Below are positions 12,616 through 23,165 of a stretch of 64,000 nt of DNA, piece after piece. Origin of the DNA: Epiperipatus broadwayi (lineage: Eukaryota; Onychophora; Udeonychophora; Euonychophora; Peripatidae); NCBI GenBank assembly GCA_028023455.1, contig JAQFVV010006273.1:2976001-3040000 (forward strand), in the 5' to 3' direction. Both the position numbers and the translations under genes were made by a program. Every line of letters begins with the position of its first letter. The first letter of the stretch is position 1. The notes beneath the pieces were generated by a model. The model was not told where the DNA came from. It did no database searches and was given only the letters and a program-made list of their open reading frames with translations.

Positions 12616-12797
12616 AAGATGTGATATGTTGGACTATTTCCATAATTTATGAGTGAATATTACTAACCTGTATTGTCTATTTGTGTGTTGTTACTAACAA
12701 GTTGTTTGTATTTGGAAAGTTTAAATAAAGTTTAAAATTTTGTATACATTCAATATTCACTCATAAATGATGGAAATAGTCCAACATATCACATCTT
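12616..12797. repeat. 182-bp foldback: 46-bp inverted repeats around a 90-bp spacer
   Basis: Left arm 12,616-12,661 and right arm 12,752-12,797 are reverse complements over 46 bases with one mismatch (CCATAATTTA against CCATCATTTA). The outer ends are AAGATGTGATATG. The 90-bp spacer is AT-rich and non-coding. No clear target-site duplication flanks it. Near-identity of the arms implies a young foldback or MITE-like element, or a hairpin RNA locus. Confidence 0.85.
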
Positions 12798-14800
12798 ATA
12801 ATATACCATCATTACAAACCTTCAGACAAATATTATCACGATACATTTTACTAGGGGCATCAGATCTAAATAAACTATTGCAATGAGATTCACTTTGTGG
12901 TCACTTACAATTTCAATTAGTTATTACGGTTTCCTATAACTTTGTCTATGTCTAATTATTTGTCTTATCCTAACATACCTATATAAAATCAGATACTCTA
13001 ATATGGTAATGAAATATTTAAGATCAAGAATTTTGATTCCAATTGATTTGGCAATAAAGTTCATATACAATTCCTTCAAAGTCCAATAATTGTGGAGCAA
13101 AATTAATACAAAATGATATTTGGGAACTACTTCTCTGAATTATCCATTCTGATTTCATTAAGAAAATACTATGTATTTTAATTTCTTTTAAATTGTCATG
13201 CACAAATACTAAACTACAAATTAAATAATTTTAACATATATGGAGGTTAATATTTTTTCAATACTACTATAGTAGTCTTCTTTTAATATTAATCATCAAT
13301 TTATTTTCCCATATGTAACATAATTCATGAATTACATGTATATTTTGAAACCATACTATAAGTTTAGTAAAAGATTTTCATGTATAGAGATAAAATAGAT
13401 TATTTCTGATAAGAGATGTTGGAGATATGGTGACTACAATATAGAAGTCAACATTTTAACATAGTAAATAAATAATTTTTTCAGTAGCATATTGAATTTG
13501 CATTAAAATAACCTTAACAATAACATTAGTTTTATCCATAAGTGTTAATATCATATTTCAAACATATGCATGTGAATTTGTTTTAAATCTCAATAAGCAC
13601 TTAATGTTCCTTAGCAAAAACTATCTTCTAGAACACAGTTGGAAACATATTTCAGTTGTTATTTAAACCTCTATTCATATTTGTAGTTGTCCAAAAGCAG
13701 ATATCAAACTTTGTTTTTTAATAATAATCCATGTTGTATAGTTTCTTATTAAGCATTTGTATGAATATCTGCATTATATTAAAAGTATGTCTATCACTTT
13801 TAATATAGATATATGCCTATACAATCCAAAGTAATAATAAAAAGGGCTCTTGCTTGGTAGCATGGCTTCCTCACTAGTTTGTTTATATTTTTTCTTTTAA
13901 AATGACATAATATTTAGATAATTGTTAGTTAACACTCTCAAGATGTGCAATTTGTAACTTACATTAAATGATTATTATCAACAATGGGTTCTTAAACTTC
14001 AGCATATAACCACATAAATGAACTCGCACAAGTACAAATACCATATATCAGTTATTTGCTAAGGTATATAAAGAAATAAAGTTATTTTGACAAAAAAGGT
14101 ATTTAAAGTTAAAATATTGTAACCACTTTCTGATTGACAATTAAAAATGTCAAATCTTGCTGCATAGACTTCATAATGTCATTTATTATTAATTAATGTC
14201 ACTATTTGTATTAAAGTAAAATGTGTACATGTTTTCTCCGCCCTAAAATTACCAGTAATTTTCAAACTACCAATAAAATTAATATCAATTTACTTTCCTA
14301 AAGATAAAAAGGAATGCGGATTATAAATTACTTTATATTCAGAACGTTTGTAAAAATAGACAAAATCTCATTCTAAATCTTATTAGAGATAATACATCAT
14401 TATACTATAGTTAAAAAAGATATTCATTAGCAATTCTAATAACCACAACTCCAAAGTAAAATTGTGAACTAAAATTTAAAATAAATAGCACATACATATA
14501 ACAACATGTGATTGGAGTATATACCTATATGATACAATATATACATGTACAAACACTTATGCTACAGTTTTATTAAAAATACATATACCAATATAAAAAA
14601 AAAATATTTGACAAAAGATAAATTAAAATTAGCAAGTTTATAAAAATTCTCTCTTTTTACAAAAAAAAAAAGAAAGACAATAATTATAAAATTCTTATTT
14701 TGATAATTGATTATATTAAATTATAAAATTGTAACTCTATTCAAAAAAATTTTATCATTGAAAATATTTGACTTTTACTGCAACTACATTGTCAAAAGGC
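12798..14800. other. 2 kb AT-rich region, nothing recognised
   Basis: Ordinary AT-rich DNA with scattered short frames. I recognised no repeats, RNA genes or transposon motifs. Confidence 0.5.
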
Positions 14801-14918
14801 AAACTATTTTATGTCAAGCGTTGGTGGCTTAGTAGATAGCATAGCTGCCTTCCAAGCAGCTGGCCCGGGTTTGCTTCCCGGTCAACACATTTGACATATG
14901 AAAAAAAAACTATTTTAT
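14801..14918 (+). mobile_element. tRNA-Gly(TCC)-derived SINE with 12-bp target-site duplication
   Basis: A 71-nt tRNA-like body (14,818-14,888) starts GCGTTGGTGGC, has a perfect 5-bp anticodon stem GCTGC/GCAGC around the loop CTTCCAA (anticodon TCC, glycine), and a perfect T stem CCGGG/CCCGG around TTTGCTT. The acceptor stem has decayed (GCGTTGG against TCAACAC). A short tail, ATTTGACATATG, is followed by an A-run. Direct repeats AAACTATTTTAT lie at 14,801-14,812 and 14,907-14,918, exactly bounding the unit GTCAAG...A(n). That is the signature of LINE-mediated retroposition. A functional tRNA gene is unlikely because the B-box and acceptor are altered and the A-tail and duplication are present. 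A second member with the same GTCAAGCGTTGGTGG head is at 29.1 kb. Confidence 0.88.
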
Positions 14919-16857
14919 AATAAACACTTTTGTTTTTTATATCTGATATTTTCTCTTGAAAATATTTGTATTATTAAGTTAGATCTCTTGAAATTTATTT
15001 TAATAAAATAAGTCACCAACGCATATTTAGAAAATTGTTCAAAGATTACACAATCAAAACAATATTTTGTGAATCTTTTTATCAGCTTGGTCTAACTCAT
15101 TAAATTCTTTATAGATGGCTAACAGTCTTATAGTAATCATTGAACTAAATATATTATTTCTTAATCTAAAAACAAAATTTAAACTTAACCAACAGTCACT
15201 GTAGAATGAAAGGCTTGGGTTACTCCAGCACTTTTGCTTAAATAGGAAATAGTTAATATAATATTTTATATTAGTGATCAAACCAAATGATTAAATTTGT
15301 ATAAGAATCTAAGATAAAACATTAAAAAAGATGCATAATTAAAGATTTAAAAAACAACTCATTTTATGAAGAATGAGAGGAGAAAAAAAACATGGTAGGT
15401 AATCAGTGGTTTATGAAAGACATCGCGTTTTATCACTCTTTACAGTTTGTTTCCTCTCTGCTATTATTCTTACATTGCAGAGAAATTTCATTATCTTGAA
15501 TGATTGTAAATCCCTTTCTATCATTTTATGAATTAATCTTTAACAATAATAAAAGAGTTGTATTATTATTTTTTATCAAATAAATATTTTTTTAAAAATA
15601 TATATAATATTGTAAAAAAAATTTAAACAATTATTTACAAAAATAAATCTATATATAAAACAAATGTAATAAGAATATATCACAAAACAAATAACTCACT
15701 TTACATTATTTATTTATTTTAATTTTTCAATATTTAATATTAAATTTATTTTACAGATCTTTCTTACCTGAGTATTCTTTACCCTGTTAAGTATGGTATT
15801 TCTAAAAGTACTGTTCAATTAAGGATATTGTTTAAATTTAATAGATTTTTTCTTTTATTATTTTTCAATAGAAAATTTTTGCAATTTTTTCTTGAATAAC
15901 ATATCAAACAGATTTAGGAACTGTTTTGTCAAGATATTTCATTATTATTATTATAGTCTATTAAAGAACTAAATTATACTGTACAATTCAATTGCATTCA
16001 ATTTACCGTATCTAACGGCTTATCCGTAGGTAGTTGTCTTTATATAAAATAAAAAAATAAAAAACAGATAAATAATTCCTATAAGTAATTATAATTGAAG
16101 TAAGCATATTTTAATCTTTTTTAAAAAGTATATTCAACGTTTATACATATATATATATCTACGTAATTAAATAGACTCATTAAGTATTTATTATTTTTGA
16201 TGAGCTTATTTAAAATATGTTTGAAATGTATATATATATATGCACCTATGTTGTAGGTAACATAAATAAAATGTAGTTAACTCAAAAAATATTTACTATA
16301 TCTATAGCAATTACATAAATAAATAATTAGCTATCGCTAGCTTATGGGAATGTCCACTATTTTCGTAGTATATAAACATTTTAGAATTTTCATATACTAG
16401 TGAGAAAGGCTCACACATTAATACAGCCATAGCTTAATATTTATTTTTATAATTGATTTTAAAATAGCAATATTTTTATCTTATTAGCCTATATTGTGTT
16501 ATATCATATACAATAATACATATGTAAATTATATAAAATATCCGTTGCAGATTCATTTTAGTGATAATAATAAAACCATAAAGCATTAATAGTAATAATA
16601 CTTATTGCTAATAACTTAAAAGTACTTCTGTGTTTTACAATGAAAATTTGTATTATCATCTTTAATGTTTAATAGTGTTATTACTACATATATATAATGT
16701 AATTATATTTGAAATATTAAGATTAGTGAATTATGAGATATATAAATAAACATATACATCCGGGTAAGGTTAGCGGATTTATTTAATGCAATTTTGAAGT
16801 TATGTGATTCATGTTTCTTCTTAATATCTTCATATGCGGTTTTCTTTTATGAGATAA
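14919..16857. other. 1.9 kb AT-rich region, nothing recognised
   Basis: AT-rich DNA with small TA tracts (near 16,149 and 16,231). The longest open frame is 75 codons on the minus strand at 15,054-15,281, without recognisable motifs. Confidence 0.5.
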
Positions 16858-16988
16858 AAATTATTAGATCAGAAGTCAAGCTCCGATAATACACTATTAC
16901 TTTAAATATAAATTTCATGTACTCACATCATATTTAAAGTAATAGCGCATTATCAGAGTTCAGGAGTTCAACTTCCATCTAATAATTT
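16858..16988. repeat. Imperfect ~55-bp inverted repeat (hairpin/MITE-like)
   Basis: Left arm 16,858-16,909 begins AAATTATTAGATC and ends ACTATTACTTTAAATAT. The reverse complement of 16,930-16,988 begins AAATTATTAGATG and ends GCTATTACTTTAAATAT. The outer 12 and inner 16 bases match almost perfectly, while the middle differs by substitutions and a 7-base indel. The spacer is 20 bp. It is older than the 12.6-kb foldback. Confidence 0.75.
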
Positions 16989-17195
16989 CAATAGTTTCAG
17001 TGCTTCATAATAGTACTGTAATAGATTTTATGCAAAAAAAGTTCATAATTCACTTAAGATCAGAATTTTCCCATTTTATATACACACATTAAATTTTACA
17101 AGACTGTAATGTAAATCTGTTCAAACATTATAGATGAAAATACATAATCAATTAATCATTTAGTGTCCACAAGTTTATTTTTGAAAGATGAATAA
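16989..17195. other. Short AT-rich spacer
   Basis: About 200 bp of AT-rich sequence with no recognisable feature. Confidence 0.5.
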
Positions 17196-17403
17196 CAGCG
17201 GTGGGCACATTTAAATTTGGCAATTAAAATCTGACTTTTAATTGTAATTAACAATTTAAAAATTGCGTAACATGATCTGAAATTAAGGTGATGTGAAACG
17301 ATGAAATTTGATTTTTAAATGGAATTGAAAATGAAAAAATTAAAGACAAAAATAAGAATTTAATTTTTAATTGTTAGTTTTAATTAAATTTTTCCCAACA
17401 GTG
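17196..17403. mobile_element. Possible hAT-type MITE
   Basis: The left end, CAGCGGTGGGCACATTTAA, resembles hAT terminal inverted repeats (CAG-N-GGTGGG type). The right end in reverse complement reads CACTGTTGGGAAAAATTTAA, giving an imperfect terminal inverted repeat with a conserved GGG core. The ~208-bp interior is AT-rich and non-coding, with TTAATTGTAATTAACAATTTA-like self-complementary sequence. The expected 8-bp target duplication is not seen (ATGAATAA against GTGAGTTG), so this is tentative. Confidence 0.35.
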
Positions 17404-18222
17404 GTGAGTTGGTGTCTTTTTATTATCGTAAGTCTAAGTTCTTATTTTTATTTTAAACTTTTAGTTTACTCTAATGGAGAGAAAAAAACATCCAAGAAAA
17501 TGAATTTCTTTGGAAACAAAAATTTCAATTTTAGATCACTTAGCGAAATGGAAAGGATCAACAGCGATTGAAAAACATTTTAGTTGTATTTCCTCTTGAC
17601 TTCATTTAAGGAGAAGCTATAGTACCTCACATCACATCACGATGAATCTGATGTCTCAAATAGCGATAATGATTAAAATACCGTACATGTATGAAAAAAT
17701 GTAAATTACACATAAAAATATATTGTTTTGAATAAAATTAAATACTGTAATTAATAAAAAAAAGTAAAAAAAGTTTAACTTGTATCAATTTTATTCAAAT
17801 TTAAAATTTTTTATTAGTCATATTTTATTTTCTTATTTTTTTTATATGAATTTTAAAGTAATTTTACATTGTTGCTTTGCTTTTATGCAATTTTTGGAAA
17901 ATTACAGTATGTATCTTCAATTTTTCAAGGTAAGTTAAGTCTATTTTTGTGCGATTTCTTTTGTGCGCATTTTCTGAGGAACCTATCTACCGCATAAAAC
18001 AAGACTAAGGTGTAGTTTCTGGTTGCTTCTAGTTTACTCCATTTTGATATTAAGTTAGTTTAGTTGAAAATAAGTATGAATATAATTGCAAGTACTACTA
18101 TTGATTAAAGTTTATATTGGAATTTATTTTATTTACTGTTATTTGGAATATAATTACACTTTATTATAATATTTTTATTAGTGGACATTTATTATATTAT
18201 TATGTTACATATGTATATATAT
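17404..18222. other. AT-rich region, nothing recognised
   Basis: A 66-codon plus frame (17,371-17,571) overlaps the left edge. Its product is lysine-rich after a hydrophobic start and matches no family I know. Otherwise simple AT-rich sequence ending in a TA run at 18,213-18,221. Confidence 0.45.
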
Positions 18223-18910
18223 TGTAATGGTCCACCAGAAGAAGGCAGTCACATCTCACTATAGTCAAACCTAAAGTCTTTGGGTAAGATGCTCTGAATG
18301 GCATGATGAAGTACCTAACCAATGATCGTATCTACTTCCAATGAGCTAGCTCTAAGTTTACACATTAAATTCAGATACAATTTAGGCTAGTTTATCCATG
18401 CCCCACTCCTCTTTCAGATTTCATTATGCCTTAGCATTCAAACCTGGGGGAAATGTTCCTTCAGCTCTCTTCAGAAGTGAATTTATTTTATATGGCAACT
18501 ATCGCACTTCTGTATAGGTTTCCATTGATTTAAGATCCATCCAACCCACTGCTGTATCATTATATATGGAAAAGTGTGTGTGCATATATATATATATAGT
18601 TAAATAAGTTGATAATTGGGTGTATGAATGATCCTGATAAATTAGAGACCAATTCAATTTTAAATTAAATTAACAACTTTTATTAATAACAAATAAAATT
18701 TAAAACTCATTTAACATAATAAAAGATGCAGTTGTATGTGTCAAGTATGCATTTCTACCATATCATCGATTAAAAGTATCCATTATTTCAGCCCATACTC
18801 ATGGTAGAGATACATAACTTAGCATTTACTATTTACAAAGTAAAGTAAATTAATAAAAAAAAATCATGATAACATGGATGGCGAAGCTGACATCAATTTA
18901 CAATGTTACA
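18223..18910 (+). mobile_element. Solo-LTR-like unit (TGTAATGG...TGTTACA) inside (TA)n
   Basis: The unit starts TGTAATGGTCCACC immediately after TGTATATATAT and ends CAATGTTACA immediately before (TA)n. The ends form the short inverted repeat TGTAA/TTACA, and the length is 688 bp. It is GC-richer than its flanks in the first 330 bp, and has AACAAATAAAATTT (polyadenylation-like) at about 18,687 and an internal TA tract at 18,584-18,598. TG...CA ends, length and position within a TA target fit a solo LTR. The TA-rich flanks make any target duplication uninformative. No coding sequence is present. Confidence 0.45.
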
Positions 18911-20675
18911 TATATATATATATATATATAATAGCCTCATTGTTTAATTCCAATGATTGACATTCCATCTTCTTTGGGACCTCCTGCCTAAGTATGGTTG
19001 ATATGTTGGACAGAAAAGAACATCCACATGAAAAGATTAGTCACACACGTAGAATAAAATAAATATAATGACTGTTAGTTAAAATAAACAAACAACACAA
19101 ACTCTGTCCTGTAATAGTACAGGTAATTAATATGAAATAGTATCAAAACATTTACCTTATTCCAATATTATATGGAGGTAAACCAAACATCAAGTCACTA
19201 CAGAGGGAACTAACCTAAACTTTATTTACATAAAAAAAATCTAAGTTAATACCCCCCCCCCATACTATGTTGCTTTTAGCATTTGGACTCTTCCAAGTCT
19301 AGGCATGTTGAAATTTCTAAGTGTAGAAATGAAATAAGAATAGAATTTTACAAATGTATAAAAAAAAATCTATCACTTAATAAATCAAATTTTCTTCAAT
19401 CATCCAGATTAAAGTCCATGAATCTAGTGATAATGTCTCTCATGGATACTGTCTATCACTCTTATTTTCATTATACTTTAGGTAAGTCCTTCATTGATCA
19501 TTTGAATTCCTCAGCAACATGCTTGAAATGATATTGTTTCCATTTTCTTCTGCTATTTTCCTCCTAGATCCATTTAGACATTTCATATAGGATGTTTGAT
19601 ATTTCTTTAGTCATTTTATAGATGAGTAAATTAAGTCATTATGCTTCTATTGTTGTGATAATAGCATTCAGGTCCTATAGCAACTTTATTAAGCCTTGCT
19701 TAGTAATTTATAATAGATTTAATTTTCTTCAGTTTGTTATTTGGAATTTAGCAAATTATATAAAAGAAAAATTTTAATTCATCATTTATCTATATAATCT
19801 GGTGATATACTCTTTCCTTTTCTCCTCATTTGAACAATAGCACAGTCCTTTATTTTTAATTATCAACTCAAAATCAATTCAGTTCTTTTCCTAAACTGCT
19901 AGAAATTATCAACTTCCCTTATTTCAAAAATTAATTATGATTTCTTTGAATGTTTTGCAATGTGAAAATTATACAATTGATACCAGATTTTTGAATAAAT
20001 CATCTATCTTTCCTTGGAATCTAAAATTCAATCTTGAGATATTGGTTGTATGTGGTTATTCTATCCTTTGATAAATAACAAAAGATGAAAAAAATGAACT
20101 GGATTCACTTTTATACCATACCTAATTTCCGTTGCTTGTTATATAAGCTTTTTTTCATTTCCTCTTTCACAGCTGTAGTTGTCTATAGTTGCATGTACTA
20201 AATGATTATTGTTAAAATTAAAATTATATAATGAAATTCTACACCATTTTCTAACACTCAATTGCCTAGGTATTAACTTGACATTAGGTCATCATTATGT
20301 CTAGTAAATTGAAGTCATAAATTGTGACATCTAATACATTGACAAATACCTTATTGCTAGTAGATGTATACATATGAGAAATCTTATTAAATGGTCTTTT
20401 TTACTTAACTTTAAAAAAGGTAAATTATCCCATTGTGACACTATTTAATTTAAGATTTAATAAAACAAACTTTTGTCACATGTGTGTATATATATATATG
20501 TTTGTGTTATAAAACAATTGATAATGTGTATCCAACTATCTATAATTTAATTCATGTTTTAAATGGGTTTGATTTGCTGTTGTGGATAAATAAGAGCTGG
20601 TCTAGACAGGATTGCAAGCTACCTTTACAATATATATATATATATTAAAAACTTAAAAGTAAACTAGTCAATAAA
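18911..20675. other. 1.8 kb region without assigned features
   Basis: Begins with (TA)n to about 18,931. Contains a C11 run at 19,251-19,261 and an 82-codon plus frame (19,283-19,531) with no recognisable motif. The reverse strand of 19,530-20,120 has scattered hydrophilic, lysine-rich stretches that might be a very old ORF relic, but nothing could be assigned. Confidence 0.4.
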
Positions 20676-20881
20676 ATAATCAAACTTACCCCAAATTCAC
20701 AATTAACTCAGACTAGCCAAAGTAAATAAACTTTAAAACAAAAAAAAATTAGTATAAATTTATCTTTTAGTTATTTACTCTTAAGAAGTCTGCTTGCAGC
20801 AGTGAAATCATTGGTTTGTTTTAAAATTTATTTTCTTGGTCTACTCTGTTTTAGTTGTGAATTTGGGGTAAGTTTGATTAT
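20676..20881. repeat. 206-bp foldback/MITE with 67-bp inverted repeats
   Basis: Arms 20,676-20,742 and 20,815-20,881 are reverse complements over 67 bases with 8 mismatches. The outer 27 bases, starting ATAATCAAACTTACC, are identical and so are the inner 11 (TTTAAAACAAA). The spacer is 72 bp. Divergence is confined to the arm middles. The ends are in an AT context where a TA target duplication cannot be judged. Non-coding. Confidence 0.85.
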
Positions 20882-22132
20882 ATATGTGTTTGTGTTGTGC
20901 GTGTGTGGATATAATGCTAATATAAGCATCATTTGTAATTGAATTCAAACTAGATAAAGCTTCAAGAAATATTTCAGGATCTAATCAGACTTAAGATATC
21001 TTATTTTTAGATAGAGAACTTATAGTTAACAAAGATGCTATCCAATATTGTTGGCAAATGCATATTTAATTATTTTAGCTAAAGGTGAATAAAAAAAAGT
21101 TCTCAATCTCTTATCACTGCAATTTCTGAGCTTAATGGCTTTTTTTTCACAGTTTATAAATAAGAAACTATTGCAGGTTTATTACAATGTTGATGCAGCA
21201 GTTTTTTTTAGTGAAAAAAAGGTTAAAATATGTATTATTAATGATGAATAGAACTTGTTTTCTGGCATAAATAATGTTCTAATTTTATTTGAAGAATGTG
21301 ATTGGTATGGTGAATATAAAGATAAAATATGGTTTGAACTGAAATAAAAACGTCAAATTATTTACTTATCTAAAATAATAAAATAATGATTCTTTTAATA
21401 ACAATAAATTTCTTATGATATAGCTCAAATTCATGGGATGTGAGCATAAGAGATTTAATTGAGAATGAATTAAATTAATAATCACCTGAATTTTATAAGC
21501 ATCAAATTTTGCAATCAGCCCCAGATTATGCCAAAAAGTTTTTATAAGTATGCTTTTGCCATTTTTTGTAAATATGTAAATATCAAACATTTCATATAGT
21601 TATGCAATATATGAAAACTTGAGATATGCAAGTTAATATGAAAAGTTATAAAAAAAATTTTTTATTTATTAGCACTAATCTAGCTTTCAGTGAATTCTCA
21701 CCAGAATCATAGTGCAGAGTGAAATCTTGCAGCTGAGAGTCCAAATATATAATGGTTGAAAAATATGTAAATTTGTCCCAGCATGCAAATTACATGTTCC
21801 ATTTCTTTTATAGTAAGACACAATAGTTTTCTCTATTAATTGAATGTAAGTCCCTTGCAATTGTCCATGCTCCTTTGATTTTTTCTTTCTGTAATCCCTC
21901 TCTGTGCACACTGTTTTAACATTTGAAAGAGAAAATAAGTTTTGATTTATTTTAAGAGTAATATTAATCATTGTATGAAGATGCTACAACCCATGACTAA
22001 TCTTAACATCAAAATGTACTAATTCTGACTTCTTTTATCCAATAATATGTTTTGATTTCTATATTTACATATGATACCATTTCCAACTTTCTTATATACG
22101 TAACAATACTATTTTTTACACCAAAACTTTCT
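20882..22132. other. 1.25 kb region without assigned features
   Basis: Contains minus-strand open frames of 74 codons (21,366-21,590) and 94 codons (21,687-21,971) whose products show no recognisable domain. The right edge (22,000-22,132) may include tail sequence of the Penelope-like element that follows. Confidence 0.4.
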
Positions 22133-22172
22133 CTTACAGCTTCAACTGTCCTGCAGTCATCATCAGAGCTAC
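22133..22172 (-). ncRNA. 40-nt hammerhead-core-like motif in Penelope tail (copy 1)
   Basis: Read on the minus strand, it starts GTAGCTCTGATGA and ends CAGTTGAAGCTGTAAG. It carries CTGATGA and GAAGC (GAAAC in the consensus of the copies), separated by a segment that can form the short stem ACTG/CAGT around CAGGA. Penelope-like elements are known to carry hammerhead ribozyme motifs. The cleavage-site side and stem III are not convincing here, so activity is unproven. The same motif at the same length is at 30,610-30,649 and 43,521-43,560. Confidence 0.45.
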
Positions 22173-22359
22173 AATATCCAAATATATAATCATACAATTA
22201 ATATATTATATTTATATACATAATGAATAACATACATCTTAGCCTGACCATTATAACTAATCATTTTCCATTTTATTATTCTACTCTTAACTAATTTTAT
22301 TTTCTTATTTATAGTATTTTATTATTAAATTATTCTAAAACAATTTTATTATAATTTTA

Positions 22360-22452
22360 AAACTTTAATCTTTAAAAAAAAATGATATTCATATGTCAAA
22401 GCATTGAGCTCAATGCTTTGACATATGAATATCAAACTTTTTAATCTTTAAA
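22360..22452. repeat. 52-bp perfect palindrome of SINE-tail sequence, flanked by direct repeats
   Basis: Positions 22,383-22,408 and 22,409-22,434 are perfect reverse complements with no spacer; the centre is GAG/CTC. Each half, read outward, contains ATGCTTTGACATATGAA, the 3' tail of the SINEs at 14.8 kb (TTTGACATATGAAAA) and 29.1 kb (ATGCTTTGTCACATGAAAA). Imperfect direct repeats flank it: AAACTTTAATCTTTAAA (22,360-22,376) and the same with two extra T (22,434-22,452). The palindrome thus looks like a target-site-duplicated insertion of two SINE tails joined back to back. It lies inside the Penelope-like element's tail. Confidence 0.85.
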
Positions 22453-23165
22453 CCCTACTATTTAATCTATCGTTTTATTATTATCATTTTAATTATATTT
22501 TTTTAATTATTTCTAAACATTTTTTATTTTTATTATATATTTAACTATTAACTTTTTTACAATATAAATTACTTTTTTATTACATTACTAAATACTTACA
22601 TCTTTATATTCCTATTTCCAAAAACCAACTAACAAATTTTCAAAAATTCTTATACTTGTTTAACACCTTCCTCTATCATCATTTTTTTAAGTTTATTTTT
22701 AAACCTTTTTATATTCAAACTATTATTAGTAATAATAACTATAATTATTCATAAAATTATTGTCTTTATCCCAAAATCCCTATTAAGATTTGGTTTTATA
22801 TTTTTAATTAATATTGCTTTTTAAATTGTTCTATCCTTTTTATTATTTGTATAATTAATTATTTTATACTATCCTTCTTAAACCTATAACCTGTTTCTAA
22901 TAAATGCAAATAAGTAGGTGATCTCTTATCACATTTATGTTGAACTAATCTTGTATATATTGAATTATTTGTCTCACCTACATAATTAGTTTTTATATTT
23001 TTACTTTTACCCCATTTATGCATTTTTCTACTTTTCTTACATATTTATTATCTAATATATTAAGTATATTTTTCTTCTTTTACTTACTATCTTAAATTTT
23101 ATTACATTATTAAACTTTTTATTTTTGTGTGTCTGAAATCCATTTTTAATAGGATATTTCATTTC

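Larger units (their letters stand above)
22133..23165 (-). mobile_element. Penelope-like element, 3' part (GIY-YIG region and tail)
   Basis: On the minus strand a frame at about 22,986-22,860 reads TNYVGETNNSIYTRL, then QHKCDKRSPTYLHLLETG. This is the core of the GIY-YIG endonuclease of Penelope-like retroelements: the YVGET strand, the catalytic-arginine position in YTRL, and the following H-K...TG pattern. Upstream (23,160-23,000) the frame is broken by stops but reads NGFQTHKNKKFNN and KRRKIYL. This is consistent with the linker between RT and endonuclease. The RT itself is missing, because unrelated sequence begins at about 23,165. Downstream is an AT-rich tail that aligns with 30,480-30,650 (shared TATAATGGTCAGG) and ends in the 40-nt motif annotated separately. 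The element is 5'-truncated and dead. Confidence 0.8.

Noticed and set aside
14818-14888. Functional tRNA-Gly(TCC) gene
   Set aside because: Acceptor stem and T-loop are altered, and the unit has an A-tail and a 12-bp target duplication, so it is a SINE.
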